The notes below the pieces were generated by a model. It saw only the letters and a list, made by a program, of their open reading frames with translations. It was not told the DNA's origin and did not search any database. A program made the translations under genes and the position numbers. 64,000 nt of DNA from Fibrobacterota bacterium (GTDB taxonomy: Bacteria > Fibrobacterota > Chitinivibrionia > Chitinivibrionales > Chitinispirillaceae): assembly GCA_023459055.1 (NCBI GenBank), contig JAEWVR010000031.1, forward strand, positions 1 through 64,000, given 5' to 3'. Each line of letters begins with the position of its first letter. Within the stretch, counting starts at the first letter, position 1. Positions 8,723 through 17,136 of the stretch are shown one piece after another.

Positions 8723-9369
8723 AGTTTTAAAGTATCCTTTATACCATTTTGTAATAACAACTCTAATAACTCGATATTTCGTTCTGTTTTTGTAGGACCT
8801 GAAACAAACATCAAAACTTCATTAACGATTTTTTCTGTATCATTTATGGATAAACTGTGACATGATGGATAAACATGTATTGTAACCTGAATCGCTTTAT
8901 TATTAGTAACAATTGCGCCCCATTTTATTGTAGGCAGCAGTGGCTTTGGCCAATAGGCATACTTTTCTTGTAAACTTCGTTTCATTCTTTCAATTTCAAA
9001 ATTCTTTTCTTTATAAATATCAAATGCCTTATCTGAATTAGTTGTACATGAATCATATTCAATAAATAATCTGACACAGACATTCGAATCAGTATTCCCC
9101 AATGAATCAACTGTAATCGTTTTCTTTTCATAGCCAGTAAACAAATGTATAAACGTATCATTCCCAATGCTTTTCACGTCAGGTTTTACATCCTCGATTT
9201 TAATTTTATATTTACCGAATCCATGAATATTACTTAAATCAGTATATCCAAGCTTGTCCACAATCTTTCCAAAAAGGTTAATATTTTCGGGTACTGTCGA
9301 CGATATAATTTCTTCTTTACATAAAAGATTAAGAATAATCAAAATTAATAAAAAGACTCTTTTTTTCAT
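8719..9369 (-). CDS. Exported protein, candidate immunity protein
   Basis: This is a 216-residue protein with a clear export signal: KKR followed by the hydrophobic VFLLILIILNLL. A Cys at residue 17 is followed by KEE and is not a good lipobox. The mature part has no family I can name. It contains paired cysteines (VCVRLFIEYDSC and YPSC). It lies immediately after a candidate peptidoglycan-cleaving effector, with a one-base junction (its ATG shares base 9369 with the upstream stop). Periplasmic immunity proteins for amidase effectors are normally encoded in exactly this position and carry a signal peptide. That function is inferred from context alone. Confidence 0.7.
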   Translation of the reverse strand: MKKRVFLLILIILNLLCKEEIISSTVPENINLFGKIVDKLGYTDLSNIHGFGKYKIKIEDVKPDVKSIGNDTFIHLFTGYEKKTITVDSLGNTDSNVCVRLFIEYDSCTTNSDKAFDIYKEKNFEIERMKRSLQEKYAYWPKPLLPTIKWGAIVTNNKAIQVTIHVYPSCHSLSINDTEKIVNEVLMFVSGPTKTERNIELLELLLQNGIKDTLKL

Positions 9370-10682
9370 TAATTTCTGCTTCCCGGAAATACAATTATAC
9401 CACTATTCCAAGGCCATTCCCGCACAAAATCACAAACAGAAAAAAGGCATGGAGAGTCAAGCCATGGACTAATATCCCAGTGGACTTCAAACACTTTTGA
9501 CTGACTAAACATTGCAGTATGTTTTCCACCTCGAGCAATAATAAGACCGAAAGGTTTTTTTAATATTTGAGAATCAATGTTCTTTTGAACTGTCTCACTT
9601 GATGGTTTTCTAAAAAATTGCTTTACATTTCGAACTGACAATTGGTTTGTTATTGAAGACGGGAAATAATTAGTTATTGTACCCTTTAGCTTAACTCCAT
9701 AATATATCTTTGACTTTTGTGCAACCATATAACTATATGTATGTTCAGTCGCCAGTTTGCTTTCTTCAGTATTTGGTGGTCCATCATCCACAGGATGAAA
9801 TACATCCGGATTGTAATAATATGCCTCCCAGCCGTATTCAACTAATGCTGCTGCTAACAAATCTCCTCTACCTTTAGTAACTTTCTTCCATATTTTTTCC
9901 CAATCTTTTCCAAACCCAGTTTTCGAAAAACCCAGCGACATTGATTCTTTTACATAGTCAATACAGCTTGTTGTCTTCAGTTGATATTTTGTTTTATCAC
10001 TCTTGAACTTCTTGTATATAGTATCGCTAAAATTTGGATCAGCAGAATAATCTGCTGATCCATTCATTTGTTCAAAATATGGATATTTATTACCAAAATG
10101 TGTTCCTACGCCTCTTGAATTCAGTAAACTATCATGATTTCTCTTAAAGAAAAGAGCTGCATTTATGCAATTCTCTCCAAGTAAATTATTACAATCCACT
10201 AAAACAGGCATTTTAAACGAATTAAAAATCTCGGCCCCATCCATTAGAATACTTATTCCAATTTCAAAAACACTATCCTCTATTTCACCCTTATCGCCTT
10301 TCATCAATATGATAAAAGGTGTCTGAATACCCCATAACTTTAAAGAAAAGTATGCTGGTTTGAATTCAAGAGGTACCGGTAACGAATTGCCAGTTGAATC
10401 GTTTATGATTTCAGGTGAAGGTAAAATATGATTTTCACTATCAGTCCGTGTTGTGCGATCCGGTAAAAATTTGCCATAATTAAATGACCCACCTTTACCG
10501 ATTGCAGATTCGAACTCAGCCAGTAAGTCGTTTTTACCATCTTTGTCAATTTCCATTATTTTAATATGAATTTTTTTTCCGATAACATTTGCAGGTTCCG
10601 TACTTCCTTCATAAATCAACGAGCAGGATTCGCTACCCTTTATTGCATTCGGAATCATTCTAAAGCTACAGACCATTTTCAA
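9369..10682 (-). CDS. Candidate NlpC/P60-like cysteine peptidase effector
   Basis: This is a 437-residue protein. No family can be named with certainty, but the C-terminal half carries a papain-like pattern. Cys240 lies in TTSCIDYVKE at the start of a helix. His388 is in GGKHTAMF, and HWD at 401-403 lies in the next strand, where the third catalytic residue is expected. NlpC/P60 and CHAP enzymes that cut peptidoglycan stem peptides or bridges use this order. The N-terminal ~200 residues would be a separate domain for loading; they include strand-rich repeats and ILMDGAEIFNSF. It has no signal peptide, overlaps the PAAR gene by four bases and directly precedes an exported small protein. Together these suggest a spike-delivered cell-wall toxin. 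Codon content looks like its neighbours. Confidence 0.65.
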   Translation of the reverse strand: MKMVCSFRMIPNAIKGSESCSLIYEGSTEPANVIGKKIHIKIMEIDKDGKNDLLAEFESAIGKGGSFNYGKFLPDRTTRTDSENHILPSPEIINDSTGNSLPVPLEFKPAYFSLKLWGIQTPFIILMKGDKGEIEDSVFEIGISILMDGAEIFNSFKMPVLVDCNNLLGENCINAALFFKRNHDSLLNSRGVGTHFGNKYPYFEQMNGSADYSADPNFSDTIYKKFKSDKTKYQLKTTSCIDYVKESMSLGFSKTGFGKDWEKIWKKVTKGRGDLLAAALVEYGWEAYYYNPDVFHPVDDGPPNTEESKLATEHTYSYMVAQKSKIYYGVKLKGTITNYFPSSITNQLSVRNVKQFFRKPSSETVQKNIDSQILKKPFGLIIARGGKHTAMFSQSKVFEVHWDISPWLDSPCLFSVCDFVREWPWNSGIIVFPGSRN

Positions 10683-11998
10683 TTCCTGATAATTGTTGTG
10701 TGTGACTGTTTATCACTTGACGACCACGGAACAGTAACCTCTGCATTACCATTATCCAGTTTCACACTAAGCTTATAATTATCAAGTGGCATATCAATCC
10801 ACTTATAATAGCCTGCAATATCAGTTGTGCCACTCCCGACAATTCCTTTGGAACTCTTCAATGTACATTCTACTTTTGAGTAAGGATTTCCTTTTCTGTC
10901 TGTCAATTGAACAATTACACAACCTATTGGCACATCTTCCTCTTCTGTAGTAGCATCGTCTGCAGAATTTCCCTCTGTTTGGTCAGTTTTTTCGGAATTA
11001 GTCATTTTAGAACCGTCATTCAATTCCCTGACACTTTGATCCTCCGATAAACCACTTGATAAATCGGCTAATGACGACACAATGGCATTTCTCGACGCAC
11101 ACCTCGCCATATACTGCAAATGAGCCATATACACATATTCATCATAAACACTACCATCTTCAACAGCATATCCGAGCAGGCGCAACCCTTTTCGTAAATT
11201 AGCAACATTCATTTTGTGCTCTTCGCCATCAGCACAATCGGGGTGATCATCGATCTGTTGTAGTTTAGCATCATCTGCGCCATAGAGTATCATGAATCGT
11301 GTCGGCATGATATTGGGATCGTTATCCGGATTGGGATCATCACCGGAGATAAATCCCATGGCTATTGATGTTAATGTTCCAAAGTCAAGATGTGATGCAA
11401 AAAAACGGGCGGCTTCATACCCCTCTTCTCGTTCGATAGCTTCCAGGATTTCAACAAAATCAGCAATGGTGATTTTCTCAGGCGGTTCTTTCTGGTCAGT
11501 TTCACCATAGTCAAGCACAAGCTGCTCAACACGCCGTTTGAATGATTCCGGTGGAATAGATGGTTGACATTCTGCCATAACAGCCTGGATCTCAAGCGGG
11601 AGTGATTCGGTTCCTTTGGGCGGCTTTATTTTTCCTGACTTCAACTCCTCCATTGTCGTTGAACTACCTCCGCCACCGCTTCCGCCGCCACCGCCGGCTC
11701 CTGTACCAATAAGAACATTAAATGCTCCCATGACTACGGGTGCCGGAGGACCCGCACATAGGAAATTATCTCCCACAGTAGATGCAGGTAAACCGCCGAT
11801 AAGCACGGTAGGAACACCGGGGCCGATATTATTCATACCGACATGAGGTACATACCCGGTAAACATCGGACATACATGCATGTCCGCACCAACCCGTATT
11901 GCGGGGACATTATTGATAAGCACCGTCGGACAACCGGGGCCGATAACAGATCCGCCATGTGCAGTTAATGATCCAAGTTTAGTTGCTGGTCCTGGCAT
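10679..11998 (-). CDS. PAAR domain protein with C-terminal extension
   Basis: PAAR proteins cap the VgrG spike of type VI systems and bind zinc. Residues 1-97 show the duplicated pattern: MPGPATKLGSLTAHGG, GPGCPTVLINNVPAIR, then GPGVPTVLIGGLPAS and PVVMGAFNVLIG. His14, His41, Cys43 and Cys81 are candidate metal ligands. A glycine/serine linker (about residues 98-113) leads to a ~240-residue helical region. The last ~85 residues form a carboxypeptidase regulatory-like beta domain (VIVQLTDRKGNPYSKVECTLKSS onward). The extension probably carries or recruits cargo. It is the first gene of the five-gene operon. An upstream ribosome site (AAAAAGGAATTGT) precedes ATG 11998. Confidence 0.88.
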   Translation of the reverse strand: MPGPATKLGSLTAHGGSVIGPGCPTVLINNVPAIRVGADMHVCPMFTGYVPHVGMNNIGPGVPTVLIGGLPASTVGDNFLCAGPPAPVVMGAFNVLIGTGAGGGGGSGGGGSSTTMEELKSGKIKPPKGTESLPLEIQAVMAECQPSIPPESFKRRVEQLVLDYGETDQKEPPEKITIADFVEILEAIEREEGYEAARFFASHLDFGTLTSIAMGFISGDDPNPDNDPNIMPTRFMILYGADDAKLQQIDDHPDCADGEEHKMNVANLRKGLRLLGYAVEDGSVYDEYVYMAHLQYMARCASRNAIVSSLADLSSGLSEDQSVRELNDGSKMTNSEKTDQTEGNSADDATTEEEDVPIGCVIVQLTDRKGNPYSKVECTLKSSKGIVGSGTTDIAGYYKWIDMPLDNYKLSVKLDNGNAEVTVPWSSSDKQSHTTIIRN

Positions 11999-12567
11999 AC
12001 AATTCCTTTTTGTGAAGACGTAACATGTGACACGTAACGAGTGACATGTAAGACAAAAAAACAGAGATTAACAAAAGTACATACGATGCCACTTAAACAG
12101 ACATCTTGATCGTTTTCCGGATAATTACTTTGATAAAACCATTTTGCGAAAAGTACGGAATTCAACTCAAAATGCAATTTTTTGTGAACGTTAGTAGAAA
12201 GATATTATGCGGGTAGGGGGGGAGGCAAGGAAAAGGAAGAGGGGAAGGGAGGAAGATTGAGATTGAGGTTGAGATTGAGGTTGAGATTAAGGGCCTGATT
12301 GGAGGTGATGCAATGTGTCAAGTAATGGTTAACATCATTGACAGTGTGGGGCCAGTTGTTTTATGGTCGATGGCAGTGCTTTGACTCTGGTCACAGAATA
12401 ACCTGCATGTTAAGGTTACAGTGCAAAAAACGGATATTTTTATGATTCAAACACCACATTCAAAAAAATATTAATTTTTACTTGTCTTTCAGGAATACAA
12501 TCTTTATTTTATTCATGTTAAATTCCCAAGTTTAAAAAACAAAAACAATTAAAAGATTGAGGTTATT
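11999..12567. other. Intergenic region, divergent promoters
   Basis: This 569-bp region separates the PAAR operon from the divergent giant repeat protein. It holds short tandem-like ACGTAACatgTGACA repeats near 12018-12050. A purine-rich tract at 12210-12255 is followed by the hexamer repeat at 12256-12296. No gene was recognised. Confidence 0.5.
12256..12296 (+). repeat. GATTGAG/GTTGAG hexamer tract
   Basis: Six to seven tandem copies of a GA(T/G)TGA-like hexamer (units GATTGA and GGTTGA) follow a G/A-rich tract. The same hexamer family forms the longer inverted tract at 30147-30275. It is a simple sequence repeat of unknown role. Confidence 0.6.
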
Positions 12568-15500
12568 ATGTTAAAGGTGTCATCGTTGTTCAGTTTGGCT
12601 ATCTTTTTGTCAATTATTGCCTTTTTAACGTGCAAGTCCCTTCCGACAAATCCCTATGAAAACCCGAAAAACGTGAAAGTTGGTTTGTTCCTGAATGGAA
12701 ATAAAGCTACTGCGTTGCAAAACGAATCCATTTTAGTTGGTGTTGTGGTTAATATCCCAAGTCTTATAAAAAGCATACGGGCTGTGCAGGGTGATGATTC
12801 AGAAGAGGTTTTTTTATCGTTGAATAATCCATCTTCAACTGACCCGGACACCGTTTATTTTGAAACCGTTTACAAAACAATCGGAACGAAGCAAATAACG
12901 ATAAAAACCGTTCTATCCGATAACACTCCCAAAGATTTTGAATTTGAAATAGAAGTGATACCCGGAAACTTATCAGTTTGGAAACAGGATTTGATTTCAA
13001 TAGAGGTCCCGGAAAACAGCAATATCACCAAATCGCTGGACAGCTTACTGAAAAACCCTGCTTTAAGTGGTGTAACCTTTTCCTCCAATAAAGGTACAAT
13101 TAACGGGAATGTTTGGCGGGATTCGATCATGTGGGGTGCTGCGGAAAAAGACAGTGTAACTATATACGCAAATTACAACGGGATTGCATCGGTATTAAAA
13201 GTAATGCTTAATGTTATACCAAAAGATCTGGATGGTCCCCGGATAGCACTTGTATACCCTGCTGTATCCGATGTTAACGTAAGTGCTAAAAATGTAACCT
13301 GCAATTTTACTATTACCGATTCACTTTCAGGTGTTGGAAGTGTTGTATTTAAAACCGGATCAACGATTCTTACCGATACACTACACAGTGGGAATAATTA
13401 TCAGTGTGTTGTAAAAGATCTCGTTCAAGGGGAAAAAACGGTACTGACTGTTGAAGCATTCGATAAATCGATGAAGAAGACAAAGACTACATTGAACGTT
13501 TCTTTAACATACGATCCGGACATGGTTGACAATGTCAATCCAAAAATAATAATGAAATCTCCATCGACTACAAATGCTGTTGTTTCAACATCTGAAACAT
13601 CAATAAAGGTAATCTGCACTGACGAAAGTGGTATTGATACTGTTACTGCACGCAAGGGCACTACTCAGTTAACAGTCGAACGCTCAGATTCACTCTATAC
13701 TGTAGTTGTAACTGGTTTAACTGCAGGAAAAACCGATACAATCGTTATCGAAGCGGTAGATAAATCCTCTGCAAAAAATAAAGCACCGCTTATGATTTTT
13801 ATTACCTTTGATCCATCATCGCTTGATAATACAGGACCAAAAATTAAACTTGAAAATCCAGCATCAAACAATACAAAAGTTTCATCATCGTCAATAACAC
13901 TCAGTGTCGTATGTTCTGATGAAAACAAAGTAGGGTCAGCCACCTATAAAACAGGAACACTTTCAGGCACTATGACTGCAGAGAACGATAGCGTTTTTAG
14001 TGCAACAATAATTGGTCTGGTTTTAGGAGAAAATAAGATTACTGTAACTGCAAAAGACAAGTCTCCCAATTCAAATAGTACCGACAGTGTGTTTACCGTA
14101 ATTTATGAGCAAACTACCGCACTTTCTATAATAAAGCAACCGGTCTCTCAAGCTGTATGTCAAGGATCTCAAGCTATCTTTTCAATTACAGCAGCGGGGA
14201 CAGGGACACTTTCATACCAGTGGCGTACTGGTGCAGCGGCGCCATTCATCAATGTTGGCTCAAACAGCCCGGTTTGCACACTTACAACAGCAGAGACATC
14301 AATACTTTCCTGTGTGGTAAGTACTCAGGATGGAACTAAAGCAACAAGCAGTTTGTGCACGTTATCTGTTAATGTGCCCGCTGGTTCGCCAACTGGAAAA
14401 GCAACTCCGGATACGATACTGCTTGGTGATAACAAGACGGTGACACTAAGTGTTAGCGCTGGAACTCCCGGAACTGGTGGTGCATGGGTATGGTATACAA
14501 GTGATAAAACAACTAAAGTTACAACAAATCCATTTACTCCAACAACCTCTGCAACGTATTATGTGCGTTCTGAAAATGCCGCATGTGGCATCGGTGCATG
14601 GAGTTCTGCTGTACAGGTCACCGTCAATCAGCCAGCCGGTACGCCAACCGGTAAAGCAACTCCTGCCAGTGTTTGCTTAGGAGATAACCAAACAGTCACA
14701 TTGAGTATTGCAAGCGGTGATCCGGGAACAGGTGGTTCCTGGGTGTGGTATGCAGATGATAAGGCAACTAAAATTACCACTAATCCATTTACACCAAAAA
14801 CGGAAGGTATTTCAACTTACTATGTCCGATCTGAAGGCGGAGCAGGCGGGGCGGGTGCCTGGAGCGCTGGAATTCAGGTTATGGTTAACCAGCCGGCAGG
14901 TGTACCTATCGGAACAGCAACACCAACATCTGTTTGTCTTGGCAGCAATCAGCAGGTTACTTTGAGTGCTACCGGAACGACTGGGACTGGTGGTTCATGG
15001 GTATGGTATGAGAACAAAACAACAAAAGTAACCACAAATCCATTTACACCATCAGCGACTAAATCTTATTACGTGCGGTCTGAAGGGTCAGCTTGTGGTG
15101 ATGGTCCCTGGAGCAGTTCAGCTGTTACTGTAACTGTAAATGAACCGGCCAGTGCTCCAACCAGTATCAAAGCGTCAACACAAAGTATCTGTGGCAGCGA
15201 AACGGTTACATTAGAGGTTGTCGGAGGATCTCTTGGAACGGGTGGTGCAACCTGGAAATGGTATACTGATGCATCATGCAAATCGCCTGCCGGATCCGGC
15301 GAGGAAATAACTCCAAAAGTGTCATCAACAACAACCTACTATGTAAGAGCTGAAGGTGGTAGTTGTGATGACATTACTTCAACAGCAAGTACAACAATCG
15401 ATGTTGCAACTGCACCTACAGCACCAACCAGTATAACTTCATCGGTGGCAAGCGTCTGTGGAAGTGGATCGGTTACCTTAAAAATTAATGGTGGTTCACT

Positions 15501-16530
15501 GGGAAGCGGTGGTGCTACATGGAAATGGTATAAAAATGGTTCAAGTACTTCTTTTAAAACCGGAACCGAGATTACAGAAACTGTCACTTCAACTACAACC
15601 TACTCAGTCAAAGCTGAGGGTGGTACTTGCAATTTGAGTACAACTCCAGTAACAATAACCATTCCTGTAAATGTTGCTGCTGGTACGCCCAGTGCTAGTG
15701 CATCGAAAACATCTGTATGTCAAGGAGAATCAGTTGAACTTTGGGTAACTGGAGAACTTGGAACCGGAGGCTCATGGGTATGGTATAAAAGTGATCAAAA
15801 AACAATTGTGTCCACCAATACGTTTACTGCCCAGAGTTCAGAAACATACTTCGTCCGTTCTGAAAAAGGAGCATGCGGAGATGGACCTTTTAGTAATGGT
15901 GTGAAAGTAAACGTTGGAACACCTTCTAACAATCCAACAGGTATTGATATTGATAAGGCTTTACCAATATGCCCGGGTTCTCCGATCACACTTACTGTTA
16001 CAGGTGGTAGTTTGGGAACAAATGCAAAATGGGTATGGTATACAAATTCATCGTATGCAGGTACTCCTGTATACAGCAGCACTTCAAAAACGTTTACTGT
16101 ATCACCAACCAATACTACTACTTATTATGTTCGAGCTGAAGGTGACTGTAATAAAACGACTGCAATCGTAAGTCAAAAGGTTGAGGTATATTCTGGGCTC
16201 TCAGTGTCAGTGTTTATGTCTGAGAGTGGAGGAGATGTTTGCACTTACCCACTAGTTTCCTTCACAGCGAATGCATCAGGAAGTTTTGGGTATACATATC
16301 ACTGGTACAGAACAAATGCAGATGGAAACTTTGTCAGTTTTCAAGATTTTGTAACACCCGGACTTTTTAATCCAGATGGTATAGAAGAAAAAACATTGAA
16401 GATACCTGGGCCAATGCTTGTTGAGGCAGATTATCAGATCCGGTGTGAGGTGAAGGACGGTTGTGGAAAAACAGTGTATTCAATTCCAGTAACTTATGCT
16501 CTGGACCGGATAAATTGTCCTTCGGAATAA
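12568..16530 (+). CDS. Giant surface protein with Ig-like repeats
   Basis: This is a 1,320-residue exported protein. The N-terminus is a hydrophobic signal ending FLTC at residue 22, so it may be a lipoprotein, although Thr before the Cys is not ideal. Residues ~215-510 contain three ~100-residue Ig/cadherin-like repeats, each starting D-N-x-G/N-P-K-I and ending in a TV-A-DKS strand. Residues ~510-590 hold a single Ig fold of the VCQGSQAIFSITAAGTG type. From ~590 to 1230 there are about eight 80-90 residue repeats with the core VCLGDNQTVTLS, TGGSWVWY, T-N-PFTP and YYVRSEG. The last ~90 residues are a divergent Ig-like domain ending with a Cys near the C-terminus. It is likely a cell-surface adhesin or stalk. 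No catalytic domain is seen. Confidence 0.8.
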   Translation: MLKVSSLFSLAIFLSIIAFLTCKSLPTNPYENPKNVKVGLFLNGNKATALQNESILVGVVVNIPSLIKSIRAVQGDDSEEVFLSLNNPSSTDPDTVYFETVYKTIGTKQITIKTVLSDNTPKDFEFEIEVIPGNLSVWKQDLISIEVPENSNITKSLDSLLKNPALSGVTFSSNKGTINGNVWRDSIMWGAAEKDSVTIYANYNGIASVLKVMLNVIPKDLDGPRIALVYPAVSDVNVSAKNVTCNFTITDSLSGVGSVVFKTGSTILTDTLHSGNNYQCVVKDLVQGEKTVLTVEAFDKSMKKTKTTLNVSLTYDPDMVDNVNPKIIMKSPSTTNAVVSTSETSIKVICTDESGIDTVTARKGTTQLTVERSDSLYTVVVTGLTAGKTDTIVIEAVDKSSAKNKAPLMIFITFDPSSLDNTGPKIKLENPASNNTKVSSSSITLSVVCSDENKVGSATYKTGTLSGTMTAENDSVFSATIIGLVLGENKITVTAKDKSPNSNSTDSVFTVIYEQTTALSIIKQPVSQAVCQGSQAIFSITAAGTGTLSYQWRTGAAAPFINVGSNSPVCTLTTAETSILSCVVSTQDGTKATSSLCTLSVNVPAGSPTGKATPDTILLGDNKTVTLSVSAGTPGTGGAWVWYTSDKTTKVTTNPFTPTTSATYYVRSENAACGIGAWSSAVQVTVNQPAGTPTGKATPASVCLGDNQTVTLSIASGDPGTGGSWVWYADDKATKITTNPFTPKTEGISTYYVRSEGGAGGAGAWSAGIQVMVNQPAGVPIGTATPTSVCLGSNQQVTLSATGTTGTGGSWVWYENKTTKVTTNPFTPSATKSYYVRSEGSACGDGPWSSSAVTVTVNEPASAPTSIKASTQSICGSETVTLEVVGGSLGTGGATWKWYTDASCKSPAGSGEEITPKVSSTTTYYVRAEGGSCDDITSTASTTIDVATAPTAPTSITSSVASVCGSGSVTLKINGGSLGSGGATWKWYKNGSSTSFKTGTEITETVTSTTTYSVKAEGGTCNLSTTPVTITIPVNVAAGTPSASASKTSVCQGESVELWVTGELGTGGSWVWYKSDQKTIVSTNTFTAQSSETYFVRSEKGACGDGPFSNGVKVNVGTPSNNPTGIDIDKALPICPGSPITLTVTGGSLGTNAKWVWYTNSSYAGTPVYSSTSKTFTVSPTNTTTYYVRAEGDCNKTTAIVSQKVEVYSGLSVSVFMSESGGDVCTYPLVSFTANASGSFGYTYHWYRTNADGNFVSFQDFVTPGLFNPDGIEEKTLKIPGPMLVEADYQIRCEVKDGCGKTVYSIPVTYALDRINCPSE

Positions 16531-16592
16531 TGATTTTTATGTAGTTATGTTCATATAGGTGAAAAGTTAGTAATAGAACTACCGTTTTCTTG

Positions 16593-16625
16593 TTAATATC
16601 CCGCGACTTTTATGCGGGATATTAA
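16593..16625 (+). terminator. Terminator hairpin after Ig-repeat gene
   Basis: TTAATATCCCGC pairs with GCGGGATATTAA (12 pairs, nine-base loop) about 60 bp after the stop at 16530. It probably terminates the giant surface protein mRNA, although a strong T-run is missing. Confidence 0.65.
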
Positions 16626-16939
16626 ACAAAACAGAACTTCTACTATAGGTCGCACTTGACTTCTCTGATCTCACCTGTTTATGTTGATTGTTAAAGCTAT
16701 TATATCAATTTACTAATACAATATTGACTAGAATTGAATTGAATTGTTTAAGTCCTATTCTGTATTAGCTTCAACTCATTTTCTATACAACTTGAAAACT
16801 TAAAATAACAAAGAGGTCATTTGCATAATTGTGAAGAAGTGGATCACTGATATCGTATAAAATGCCCAAGGTGACAATTCGATAGTCGTTTTCGACATGC
16901 GTTAACGTAGGATGTAAATTCTGTTTCTGTCAACGCGTA

Positions 16940-16968
16940 TTTCACTGTTTAAGAAAAAGACAGTGAAA
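16940..16968. terminator. Stem-loop TTTCACTGT/ACAGTGAAA
   Basis: A nine-pair perfect stem with an 11-base A-rich loop lies in non-coding DNA between two convergent genes. TAAAAACTTTTAG follows. It may be part of a bidirectional termination zone. Confidence 0.45.
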
Positions 16969-17036
16969 TAAAAACTTTTAGAACTTATATGTTTGAGGGC
17001 AAATGTCGTAAGTACAGATTAAGACTTTTTGTAGAA

Positions 17037-17061
17037 GAAACCGCTCAAAAAGAGCGGTTTC
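17037..17061. terminator. Bidirectional terminator hairpin
   Basis: GAAACCGCTC pairs with GAGCGGTTTC over 10 bp around an AAAAA loop, with T-rich flanks on both strands. It lies 76 bp beyond the 3' end of the first GH62 gene (minus strand) and serves it best. Confidence 0.8.
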
Positions 17062-17136
17062 TTTATACTAAACAATTTTAACGATAAAAGTGCTTTCGGC
17101 ATAACAGGATCCGCCAAAAAACGGATCCATTAATAC

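Larger units (their letters stand above)
16531..17136. other. Intergenic region with three stem-loops
   Basis: This is a 606-bp region between convergent genes. It contains three hairpins listed separately (16593-16625, 16940-16968, 17037-17061). I see no open reading frame with a credible product. The middle part is AT-rich and unremarkable. Confidence 0.5.

Noticed and set aside
13425..16112. Several long antisense frames inside the Ig-repeat gene and fliD
   Set aside because: They mirror the codon periodicity of the repetitive sense gene. They have no ribosome sites and no recognisable products.
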